This document shows positions 49,069-60,419 of a DNA stretch of 64,000 nt, piece by piece. The translations under genes and the position numbers were made by a program. How positions within the stretch are numbered: the stretch's first letter is position 1; each line of letters starts with the position of its first letter. Location of the stretch: assembly GCF_008831285.2 (NCBI RefSeq), contig NC_045146.1, positions 9,312,972 through 9,376,971 of the forward strand, in the 5' to 3' direction. This DNA comes from Nymphaea colorata (Eukaryota; Streptophyta; Magnoliopsida; Nymphaeales; Nymphaeaceae). Below the pieces are notes generated by a model. It searched no databases. It was not told where the DNA came from and worked only from the letters and a program-made list of their open reading frames with translations.

Positions 49069-49759
49069 TTTGTGTCATTTGGTCCCACCACAATTCAACA
49101 TGTTAAGTTGTCATTCCCTTCAGATGAACATGCCAGACGATGGGGTTTTGCTGATGCTTGCTTCTCTATCTGTATTGTGACTTTAGTGTACAATCTGGTG
49201 AACAATGGTTGCTTTCCATCTATTAGGTAGAAAAATCATGTGATGGAAGCTTACATAAAACAATTAAGTTGAATGTGCTGAGAATGAGCTCTAGGCTAAC
49301 TATTCCATGACTTCAAATGTATCCAAGTGGGAAACACAAATTATTTCATGTTATAGGGCCTAAAAGAGCCATCATAAGTTTATAACATGAACTGCCCTAT
49401 AAACACTCAAACGTTTCCAATTTTCTATTTTCTTATTTTAATTCCATTCTAACTATTTTTAAATCATTTTTCAATTTTTTTTCTGGTCATTTTCCGAATG
49501 CTTCTGTTTTGAATATATGTTAGTCCTTTACTCAAAAGTAGCCTCAGCAGACCCTGTCCCCCTCTTATATAGGTTAGTGTCACCGTGGATCTATAACTTG
49601 TCAAACCACTAGGTGATACCTATGTCATTTTACCTTTTTGTCCTTTATTCTTATGAAACCTCAGAAATCAACCAATTAAAGAAAACTCGACCTCAATCAG
49701 GATTATTTTGGGTTCATCTTTTGAGGTTTGGTAAATCATATTTGAGTCCTCACGTAGCA
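49069..49759. other. 3' flank of the DUF309 gene
   Basis: AT-rich with no coding signal. No canonical AATAAA was picked out close to the stop codon. The 3' untranslated region is expected here. Confidence 0.4.
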
Positions 49760-49764
49760 CCGTT

Positions 49765-50017
49765 CCAGTAGAAATATCTTGAAGGAGACTTGGAGAAGCT
49801 GAGAGGGAGACGTCTTCTTCTCACACACAGTTCATCCCTAGAGATTGCATAGGCATACATTGACCCTTACAAGCCGTGTATTAATCCCCACAATAACACA
49901 AAATTACATACCATACCATTAGTAACAAATTAATGACTTGTGAGGTAAGTTCGCACAAACAAGATGTATTTGGATCTAGGTTCATATCCAAGCCCATTTG
50001 GATCACACTTCCTAACA
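49765..50017 (-). repeat. Probable 3' LTR of copia D
   Basis: The inner edge is marked by the purine tract at 50018-50028 (coding strand TTGAGGGATGG) followed by TGTTAGG. The outer edge is estimated from a TTTCTACTG word resembling the TTTCTATCA end of the copia C LTR. Length about 250 bp. Confidence 0.55.
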
Positions 50018-51469
50018 CCATCCCTCAAATTGTATGTGGTCTTTTGCACAACTTACCTTTGAGAAACCAGAATTGGTGACTGGTCAGACCCTTGTAAGTA
50101 GATCAACAACTTGATTATCCATTTGAAAATGACAGTTCAATTTCCTTATTATCAACCTGTTACCGAATAAAATGCTGGTCAATCTCAATATGTTTAGTCC
50201 TATTGTGAAAAATAAGACTAAAGCCTACGTTATTGGCACTTTAGCCCTCACATAGTAGGGAAGATCGAATTATTAATTCTCTTAATTCACACAATAAATT
50301 CTTCACCCAAGTAGCTTTGGCTGTCTTGGCTGCCATAGATATGTATTATGCTTTCGTGCTAGACCGAGCTATGGCCTTCTGTTTTTATAATTCCAAAATG
50401 CAATTTTTTTTTTCAATAGAAACACAATAATCCGATATTGATATTCTCTCGTCAGGATGTCCAGCCAGTCTGTATCAGCATAAACAACAGTTTATGTCCT
50501 TTGTAAGAGTAATGATCATTGTGATAGCCATGTCCTATTGTTCCCTATAAATATTTCAAAATTTGTTTCACAACATTCATGTGGCTGTCCTTGAAGGGAT
50601 ACATACGATCATGGTATAACCCTCCTTGTATATTTTTGTTGTGCTAATGTTGAGCTATTTTGTCGTCTATCGACTTTCATTCCTAGAAATATCGTAGTTC
50701 CCCTAAATCTTTCATATTGAAACTCCATTAGTATAATTCTCACTTTGCAAATGTGACTATCATGATTTTCAATGACAGTAATATTGTCAACATATATGAG
50801 TGGCAAACTGAAAATGTCCTTGTCTCAATAAATAAATAGAGAATGATCAAGGGAAATCTTACAGAAGCCACATCTTTAGACTTCTTGGGGAAAACTATCA
50901 TTTTGTAGGGCCCTGTTTAGCATAGCCCGACAGTTGTTCCTTGTATACTTCTTCTTTCAAATCTTCATATATGAAGACATATTTACATCTAGTTGATTAA
51001 GTCTCCAACCATGCTCAACTACCAACGATATGATAATGTGGGTTGTACCTTTTTTAGCCACTGAACTAAAAGTCTTATCATAGTCTTGTCCAAACTGATG
51101 CATGAAGTCTTTGGCAACCAATATGGCTTTTTTCAATGCTCCCATTTGGTTTATATTTGACTTTGTAAACTCACTTGGAGCCCACTACATTCTTCCTTTG
51201 AGGTCTCGTACAACTTCTCAAGTTCTACACTCATATAGGGCTTCCATCTTTCAGTCATATATAGTTGAAAATCCAAGGAAAAGTTTTCGTTGCTGACCCG
51301 TCGATTGACTATGTCATCTCATTGTATTGATTTCTTCAAGCACAAACTAAATCTAAAAATTGTTGAGGAGCAGCTTGTTCTATGTCGAAGTTATCACTAG
51401 GTTTGGATTGTTTTGTGGATGGTTCATTGTTGGATTGAACACTTCCCGCATGTGCACTGACAAGAGAAC

Positions 51470-51622
51470 ATGAATATGTATAGGATAGAGCTGCCCTAGA
51501 CAAAGGCGCTGAACTTAACCAAGGATCATAGGCTGCACTGCAAGTGGACATGAAGATGTATAGGATGAAGCTGCCCTAGAGAAAAGTTCTGAACATAACC
51601 AAGGATCATAGGTTTCATCCTG
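51470..51622 (-). repeat. 80-bp tandem duplication within copia D pol
   Basis: Two copies of about 80 bp, starting near 51470 and 51550, share ATGTATAGGAT, GCTGCCCTAGA and AACCAAGGATCATAGG. On the coding strand they read YDPWLSSAPLSRAALSYTYS and YDPWLCSELFSRAASSYTSS, in the linker between integrase and RT. Confidence 0.75.
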
Positions 51623-54169
51623 CAAGGAGGCTAAATCAACAAACCCACATTCGTTGTCAAAGTTGTTTTTATCAAACACTACATTCCATGAAGTTTGTAT
51701 TTGTTTACTACTCGGATCATAGGATCTAAATACCTTATAGTCATCAGCATATCCAGCAAACCTGTAGTTCAAAGCTTTGTCCTTAAACTTATTTCTCAAG
51801 GATGAATCAATATAGACATAGCAAATACATCCAAATACATGAAGGTCATTATAAGTAGGAGGTTCTCTATGAAGAATCCAATAAGGAGACTTGTGTTCCA
51901 GGATGGTCATAGACAGTCGATTTATGATGTAAATAACAGTGTGAATGGCGTATATCCAAAGTCTAGATGGTACATTAGCATCATGCATCATACTATGGCA
52001 GTCTCTACAATATGTTGGTGCTCCCTTTTAGCTACCGTTTTATTGGGGAGTGCGTGGGCAAGATATTGCCTACTTGTCCCATTTTTACAAAGATATTCAA
52101 TGAAGTCTTGAGAAGAATACTCTCCTTGATCATCACATTGAAAATGCATAATATTGGAGAAAAAATTGCTTTGAATTAAGACGTGGAAGTTTTGAAAAAA
52201 CTTGAACACATCAAGTTTGTGTTTCATAAAATCAATCTGAGTATAATGTGAGAAAGGGTTAACAAAGATAACATAATAATGACCGTTAGATAATGAGGGG
52301 ATTGGAGCAGGTCCCCATACATCAAATTAAACAATTTTGAAACAGTTTAGAGCACCTTTTATTGAAAACATTGAAAGGAAGAACATGACTTTTACAGAAT
52401 TTGCAGCAAGGGTATTTATTGGCTTTTGAGTCCGGCTCTAAGCTGGACTCTGGAACAAGATTGTCAGCAACAAGTCTTTCAATAAAGTTTTGATGACAAT
52501 GACCAAAACGACTGTGCCATAAATTGGACTTATTACATTGAAACAAATTTAAATAATTTAACTCTCAATATATGGTTGAGTAGATAAGCTAACAATTGAA
52601 TAAGAGACTAGCAAATCAACTGAAGAAGAGACTAAAACTAATGGCAACAGGACTTCCTTGAAGATGTACATATTTTCTTGTCGCTCTCTTTTAGAGAATG
52701 TCTTCTTTATTTAAAGATCCTTGACATACAAAAAAGAGGGAGTAAAGTCGACAAAAAAATGAGTATCATCAACAAGACTAGATATAAACACAATGTCATT
52801 CTTAATATATGGAGTAGAAAGGATATTGGAGAGGGCTCACAAAGAATTTGAGCTAGGAATTTGTGCATTTCCAGTATGAATGATAAGATGACATGATCCA
52901 TCCTTGCGACAATAGATCCTTGTTCCAAATATGGAGATATGTTAGACAATTTACTTGCATTCCTAGTGATGTGAGTGGCAGCGCCAGAGTTGACATACCA
53001 CTATCCTTGTTCATTCTATTTAAAAGTAATCTTTGATAAGGCAACCTTTAGTATCTGCTGCACATCGTTTGGCATAGGTTGAGGCAGCCGCACCTATGTT
53101 TGGGTTACCTGCACTCCTCCCTATTTGTTGGTCCTCCCATTATTTTTTAGATTATACTAACAATCCACATTAACATGCCTTTTTCTTATTCCATCAAAAA
53201 ACATGTCAGAATCCGTCTTTGATTTCCAGTCCCTGTGGGGACACTAAGAGTGGGTAAAATGCCTCTTCCACCTTGACCAAACTGACATTGCCCTTGATCA
53301 CCTTGGTACCTTACCTGGCTGAACTCTAATCTATTAAAACGTTTTGAGAACTGTCATTACTTGCATTTGACATTTACTTCCTACTCATTTTGTGCTGAAG
53401 AAGTTTAGCCTTGAGCTCTTCAAAACTAGGAAAAATAGATTGAACCTTCAAGACAATGCAAAACACTTCACATTTTGGTCCAAGGCCATTTATAATCTGT
53501 TGCACTTTATCACGATTTGAAACAACACTCTTAATAACAACAAGCTGGTATGTGATATTTTCCATTTGCACCAAATATTGCATGATAGACTTTGGCCTTT
53601 TCTTGAGATTCTGGAATTCTCGCTTCAGCTGTAGGATTCAGGCATCACAAAACTTGAGAGTATGTGACTGCAAGGATATCCCATAGCTATGCTGCAGTAG
53701 GATCGTCTAGTAGCAAGTACATCATCTAAAAGTGTCAAAGTGATGCATGCCACGAGCAATTGATCACTCATCATTCATCTGACATATTATGGATTTTGTT
53801 CCCTCTTGATGAAGATCTCTCCTTTGCCATCTTTGGTTTCCTGCGGGACAAGCTGCAGTGGTGCCGATGAAGTCCCATCTAGATGTTCAAACGAATCATG
53901 GACCCTTATAAAAGCAACTATTTGCCACTTTCAAGTTAGGTAATTTGTACAAGTAAGCTTTTGAGAAACAAATTGGGTCAAGAACGGGAAGAAATTCTGT
54001 TCTTTGAAATAACATCCATAGATGAGGCAAAAAAGGTGAAGGAAATTTTGGCAAAAGGCTGGCTGAAAATTTTTTGAGTCCTTTTGCCTTCGATGCGCAC
54101 TGGAATCCAGTAACTCCTGCCTTTTCTACCACCTCTATTCTTTTTCTAGATTTCATTTCCGGTTCTCGA

Positions 54170-54480
54170 GACATAGGTGAGTCCTTTTGCCTCTTTTGAT
54201 TTGGTCCATTTCTATTTGTTTTGTGCCTTTCCCCTTTTGCCCCTTTTCTGATCATCATCTCTTCTCCCAGCACACAGGCGAGTCCTTTGCCCCTTCTGAT
54301 TTGGTTGATTCGATTGCTTTCTCCCTTTTGATTTTCTACCAAAATCCAGTGTTGCTACTGCTTTTCTGGTCTTTATCTTTAGATCATGGGGTGAAGATGA
54401 GTATGTTGCCCCTTTTTATTTGGTTGATCTATCTATTTTTTTGTTTCACCATTTTGAGTTTTGCCATCTTTTGTTTCAAT
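54170..54480 (+). repeat. Diverged tandem repeat of about 100-115 bp
   Basis: Three units, near 54177, 54278 and 54395, share GTGAGTCCTTTTGCC-like starts, TGATTTGGTTGAT and TTTTTGTTTCACC-like ends. The longer open frame here (54187-54588) is a by-product of T-rich repeats, without motifs. Confidence 0.6.
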
Positions 54481-54784
54481 GTGTCGGCCAGAATTTGGCG
54501 CTGTTGTTCTTTTTTTGCCTTTGTTTTTGGTCCTTGGTGCACAGTTTCGCTCTATTTCTTGCATTCCATAGTTGTGATTTGCTTCTAGTCCTCTTTGACA
54601 ATATCCTGTGTAGCCAAAATCTAGTCGTATCTATGGATCATACCTTTTAAATTGGATACTGAACCTTTTCAAGCAGTCTTACTTCTCATATCTAGTCCAA
54701 GGCCCGTCTTCTGTTTGTATCTAAAAAATTTTCAGCTTTTGTCAAGTTATGATCATTTTCTCCTCTTGATTGTTATGCTAGCTT

Positions 54785-54940
54785 CACTACAACAAAATAT
54801 ATTAAACCATTCCTGAAAGTATAGGTGGCTGTTCTTAAATGTAATTAGGAACAATCAAACAACCGTTCCCAAAGCATTCCTAAAAGTGGTGTTCCCAATT
54901 ACTTTTAGGACTGGTTTTTCAAGTGTGTTCCTAAAAGACA
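54785..54940 (+). mobile_element. CACTA (En/Spm) element terminus
   Basis: Starts CACTACAACAAAATAT, a typical CACTA end. It is followed by subterminal words in both orientations (ATTCCTGAAAGT, ATTCCTAAAAGT, TTAGGAACAATC, CGTTCCC, TTTTAGGACTGG). A 3-bp duplication would be CTT at 54782-54784. No opposite end (TTGTAGTG type) was found downstream, so the element is partial or very worn. Confidence 0.7.
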
Positions 54941-57900
54941 AAATAATAACAATTATTAATATGTAAAAATTGTACAAGTAATGTATTCAACAACAAAATA
55001 ATGCTTAATTTACATTATGTGGAATAGTACTGACAGCATCTCCTCATGCTCACCAATATAAACAACCACTGGAATGCAAATGACAAATTTAAAGACAAAA
55101 AGAACTCATTTGGCTGTGAAAAGAAAATTACAACAAGATATCAATGAGTGAAAATGAAGAATAAGTTCAGCAATGATAATTAGAACCAAACATGTTATAA
55201 AAAAAATAAATGGACAAAAATATTGGTTACAGTTCAATGAGAGGCTGGCAACTGCACCAACAACTACTCTTTCTATTATCTTATCCTCTGAACTTATTAG
55301 AAGGATCAATAGTGAAGACAATGCACCAGCTTCAACTATCTTCTGCTGGATTGATTTGGCTCAAGATTAAATAGTAAAGGTAAAAGACTTGCTACCAAAA
55401 GAAATTAACCCCTCCAAATAAAATAAAGAGATAATAGGAGACATTGTAAGCCTGCATCATGTACAGAGTGTTTCCAAAATTGAAGAACTAATCTCAGGAA
55501 ATTTATGGTAATCCAAATTAAGAAACTCCTACATCAATTGCTAAAATACATTCAGCTGTCAGGTCTGCAATCACTTTCACTCGTGAACCTGAAGGTTTGC
55601 ATCTTCTGCCTTCAATAGCGATAGGATCTTTTGCAATCCAATTAGATCAAAGAAGAATGTCATGAGAAAAAAAACCATGAGAAAGCTACAAGCTTATATG
55701 CACTAATAATGAAAACTAGGAATATGCATTCACACACAACCATGATATATGACCTTGTAAAATCATAATTTCATGAATATTTGTAGCACTCAAGGAGGTA
55801 AGACAATGAACCATGGTCCAATGAAATTTTTTAGAAGATAAGAAAACCTATCCATTGACTTTGTGGCTGACAAGCTGTAGAAAAGAGTGTTGAACTTCAT
55901 AAAACAATGTTTCTTTCTCTCAATATATGCCTGGTGTTTTCCTAAACACAAAAGTACTACACTAATGTAAACCTCTTTTTTGTTTTACCCTTCATTTTTA
56001 TTTCCAAGGCTTATTTAGATGATAAATTGCATTAAGTAATTAATAATGCATTTGATTCAACATTGGCTCCACTAATTTGTGTGTTGTGTAACCCAGCCTT
56101 TCTCGAAACAGATGTTCAACTTAATCTATTCTCCACTAGTTAGCAAACCTCCTCTTTGACAGATATCTGGAGAAATTTTATCTCTTATAAATCATGAAAT
56201 AAATTAGCAAATCCAATTAGTCAATCATATAAAAAAATCATGGCACTTACGTTCCAATCTAAACCAGCAAAAGGAAGAGAATCGGCAGCTCATGGCATAG
56301 AGTTAAAAGAGAACAAAAAAAGAAGTTTTAAGACAGTAGTAACAAAAAGTAGAGCATTTGCAAGAAATAGAGTAAAAACTTCAGGGGACTAGCCATGAAG
56401 ATAAGGAAAAGGAGGAAAAAAAGGGGGGACTAGGAGAAAAAGCCTACAAGCACAGACCATCAAGTTTACCTAAATTTACATGACCATGTATGAGTTCATG
56501 CATCATTTGAAGATTCAAAATATCAAAATTGGAGTTGTTTATCTATCTTATTTAATTGTTGTGTCTCTAAACAATATTAGCCTTTGAGCAATAAAATGAT
56601 TACTATGCATACAAGAACCAAGCGAGATATATGATAGAAAAATACAAAAAATTATCAGCTTGGGATATGAAGCATCAGCAACCTCATGTTTGTATACAAG
56701 ATGGTGATAGCTTTTACCAAAGATTAACCTCACTTGCTAGATTTAATTTTACAACATGCCAAAATGAACAGCTAGAAGCTCCGTACTGCAAGTAATTATA
56801 CCTCACTGCAGGTCCAAAGTTCAAATAGTGAACAAAAGAAGTTTTGGGAGCCCAGAAAGTTTCATCTCCATCCAGCCTTGCCAACTTTCATCACTGATAC
56901 TTGCTCCCATTGCCAATTAGCCTACTAGTTTTTTTCACTTATATATATATATATATACATACACACACACACACATGCATATGTATAGACAGACACCTGT
57001 GAAATATATAGACATACACACACACACAACTATTTGGGAAAGCTTTGTCTTGTTTTATTGAATTTTTTGTATATCTTGGTTCATGTTTCTTGCTTCGCCA
57101 ATGACTGCAATAGAGTAGCTATGGTCCCTATTAGCTAACTCATTTCTTTTGACAACATGAATTTTAGGATGAACAACCAAGTCTTCACATGAATGGTATG
57201 TTTCGCAGGTTTACATGCAATTCACCACATCGTGTAACCATTCTTCATTGACAACCCCTGAATTTATATTTTTAGAAAAGATGTTGATACTGAGGTTTCA
57301 TGCTAAAAAAAAGTAATCAATGACTATTGTCTTCATATAGCAAAGTACGCGCATAGAGTACAGCTATAATCAATTAGCATTAGCATTGGTAACAGGAATT
57401 TAACAAAAGATAGGATCTAACTCTATTAAGAAAGCAAAATGGCTTCAGCTGCCTATGTAGCTTGGTATGGGTAATGCAATATAACATGGCATGTCTTCAT
57501 AGGTGCAAATGTTTTGAGTGAAGATTCACTTAGTAGATAAATTTATTATATGTGGCAAACTGCTACAAATATAAATCCAAATGCCTTGAAAGTTGGCCTG
57601 TATTTTTTAGCTGAACCGTTAACTCCAAATTTTTGTTTATTGTTTTGCTAGAGAAAAACAAGCATAAACAACTAAAATGATGAGCAAGGGCAAGCCTTCA
57701 AGTGATTCTCAATGTGAGGAACGGGGCAGCCCTCCCACGTCCATTAGTTGCAGAACAATATTTGGTGTGGCTTCTATATCAATAAACAAAACAGAGGCAT
57801 TAAGCAATGAAATGCAGTCAATGAAAATTCGATAACCATATTCCTCTACCATTTCATCCACAAAATCCCTTACAGGACCATACTTTGTAGATTATTGGAG

Positions 57901-58082
57901 CAATGGTATACTCCAGAGAAAGAGAGAGAAGCACTTCTTTTCCATCGCTAGTTCACTCAATGCAGCTACATTACTTCTCATTTGGTTATCACCAATGCAT
58001 TTGTATTTCTACACTTACACAAATATACAGAAAGCAATTCCATTTAGTGTTAACAAAACACAGCATAAGCAATAGCTAAAGC
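54941..58082. other. Gene-free stretch after the CACTA end
   Basis: AT-rich, no recognisable transposase or other gene. It could be the interior of the CACTA relict. TA/CA microsatellites lie at 56941-57028. Frames at 55106-55370 and 56548-56733 lack motifs. Confidence 0.4.
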
Positions 58083-58957
58083 CTATGTCGCACGGATACA
58101 TGAGATTAGCCCACGTATCCATGTCGATACGCCGATACAGCAATTTGGATACGGATACGTCTCCAATACGTTTTGGATCGGTCTGGCTTAGACCCTGTCC
58201 GAACTCAAAATCTGATTTGTTACCTTTTAAATTAGGTCGACCTTCTCCCTTTCACCCAACGGCCGACGTTCACCCAATGGCCGACATTCACCCGACGACG
58301 CCTTTCCTTTGATTTGATCAGCAAATTGTCGGCAGCGATGGCGGGCGGCGGTGATGACTTCTGGTGACCCAAGGTGATGTCCGGTAGTCTCCGGCAGCAG
58401 CCGGCGATGGACAGGTAAGTGAAACTCATTGTGCAGTACTAGACACGGCAACTGTGTTCTTCATTTAGGGGTTTTTTAAGGTTTCGGATTTGCCGTTTGG
58501 GGAGGTTCTCTATGGGGGTTTTTTCTGTTTTCCTTTACGATAGTAGAAGTTTTGATTTTCTGTTGCATGAATGTCTGGTTTTTTTGTTCACAATTAAACT
58601 CTGTTTATGACTGTTATCCGAAGACGTGAAAGCCTGATTACAGACTGCTCGACTATCTTGCATGATTTTCTATTTAATGTATATACTTGCAATCCACAAT
58701 CTTTTCAGCATCTTCATCATCTAGGCTTCCAGTTAACAAAATATTTTTGTTTCTTTGCGCTAGTTTAATTTCTAAACTATATGCAGTTAGCCAGTTATTT
58801 AAGCTATGTTGTGTTGCTAAAGGGCTTTCAGTCCGTAGGATAAAATACTGAATTAGTTAAATACTTAGTTGAAATTATAATTTGTAAGAATATGTGAAAA
58901 TTGCCATATCCGTACCCGTATCCACACCAGTATCGTACCCGCACCCGTGTGACATAG
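58083..58957. mobile_element. hAT-like non-autonomous element, copy 3 (875 bp)
   Basis: The left end is CTATGTCGCACGGATACA; the right end in reverse complement is CTATGTCACACGGGTGCG. The target duplication GCTAAAGC/GCTAAAAC (7 of 8) is at 58075-58082 and 58958-58965. CGATACG and CGTACCCG words lie near the ends. A GC-rich stretch (58250-58420) with GGCGGCGGTGATGAC resembles 5' leader or coding sequence and ends at GGACAGGTAAGT, a good splice donor. That recalls a first exon kept from a parent element. No transposase. Confidence 0.82.
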
Positions 58958-59167
58958 GCTAAAACATAACTCGTATTTTTAGCTTTTTCGGTATTTATTG
59001 ATTTCATTTCTGCCCTATAAGCTGTGAAACATAAACAATTATTCTTCTAACTTAAAAAAAGAACTTAGACAAAGCCATTGAAAGCCCTAACTAGAAAAAT
59101 ATTTAACCAACACTATTATAAAAATGGTGCAAACTGCAAAGAATGTTACATATCCAAAATATGGTGT

Positions 59168-59220
59168 CATGTGTTGAGAGAGCTAATGATTGCATTGGTT
59201 CATGCTTACAAGTAGTAATG

Positions 59221-59282
<62 letters not shown>

Positions 59283-59462
59283 TGTGTTGAAAGAGATAAT
59301 GATTGCACTGGTTCATGCTTACAAATGGTGAAGTACTTCCTATATTAAAAAAATGCTTATATATATATATATATATATATATATTCATGTGTTGAAAGAG
59401 ATAATGATTGCACTGGTTCATGCTTACAAATGGTGAAGTACTTCCTATATTAAAAAAATGCT

Positions 59463-59490
<28 letters not shown>
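59168..59490 (+). repeat. Three tandem units with embedded (TA)n
   Basis: Units at 59168-59280, 59281-59385 and 59386-59490 each start CATGTGTTGARAGAG and end in a TA run of 20-56 bp. Units 2 and 3 (105 bp each) are almost identical; unit 1 is diverged. A GA run follows to 59506. The frame at 59206-59517 is a repeat artefact. Confidence 0.9.
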
Positions 59491-59494
<4 letters not shown>

Positions 59495-59506
59495 GAGAGA
59501 GAGAGA

Positions 59507-60419
59507 GGCCAGGTCAATCATGATGGTCAGCATGAGCTACAAACCATACACAGGTCTTGAAGCAAACAAAGATGGACCACTCAAACTTCATGCAAATTGA
59601 GGAAGTTAGGCTCATCGTTAGGATGTTTTGCATTCCTTGTTTGATTTTATTCTGTTTCTTAGCCCCATAGAGCTATAGGAACATGGGAGTCCCATATTCA
59701 TTTTCAAACATCAAGAAAGTACACTTTTTTTTATGTCTCTCCATTTATTCCTCCATCCTTTTCCATATATCTGCTTTTGTTCATTTTTTTCTACTCATGC
59801 AGGAATCACTATGGTCCCATATTTCATTCGCAAAACTATGGCCATGTTCAAATGCAGAAAATTGAACCTAGAGGAGATAATGCATAAAGCACTTGAAATA
59901 GTCCAAGCCCCTCATTAATAATAATTGCATTTGCTTATTTCTGTCTCATGTGATTAGTAACTCATCCTTTTTCAGCCCCAAAACTAGGGGCATCTTTTAT
60001 TTTTATATCAAGCATTGGGTCGTAGTATCCAATGGCCATAAACTTCCAAAGAATTTTTTTTAAAATTGTTTTGAAAAAGGAGATTTTTGAAAGAAAGGAA
60101 TCCCTCAAGTATCTCAATTCTCAAAATATTTGCCAATAGGAAGGGAAAAAACTTTCAGATTTTCGAAGTCTTCTGAGCATATGAGTGCCTTCAAATTTGC
60201 AATTGTGAAAAGGATCCCAAAAAGATTTTAAGAACTCACGAGCACATGTTTTAAAACTTTTTTTTCTGCCTAATATGGGGATTCCATGCCTCGATGTGTG
60301 AATATTGAAATCCCTCAAATACATAACTTTTGTACTCTTAAGCACCCACACAAGTTGCATTGATTTTTGCACAGCTTCCTGCACCATTTTTTGCAAATTA
60401 AAATTTCTATCATGTGCAG
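59507..60419. other. Gene-free stretch
   Basis: No gene recognised. Frames at 59683-59918 and 60121-60396 carry no known motif. Confidence 0.4.

Larger units (their letters stand above)
49760..53960 (-). mobile_element. Copia relict D, with only a 3' LTR recognised
   Basis: Minus-strand fragments in order: gag (KVQQIINGLGPKCEVFCIVL, 53530-53440; SFEELKAKLLQHKM); protease with the catalytic Asp replaced (VNSGAATHITRNASKL, near 53000); pre-integrase (NLWHSRFGHCHQNFIERLVA, 52520); integrase (HFQCDDQGEYSSQDFIEYL 52140; MMHDANVPSRLWIYAIHTV 51990; VFGCICYVYIDSSLRNKF 51830); RT (AKDFMHQFGQDYDKTFSSVA 51110; QLDVNMSSYMKI; LIYVDNITVI 50790). The LTR runs from 50017 down to about 49765, starting TGTTAGGAAGTG next to the purine tract TTGAGGGATGG. 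No matching 5' LTR was found near 53.9 kb. Many stops and shifts; inactive. Confidence 0.88.

Noticed and set aside
53880-54120. Possible 5' LTR and primer site for copia D
   Set aside because: No copy of the 49765-50017 sequence and no initiator-Met primer site could be seen there.
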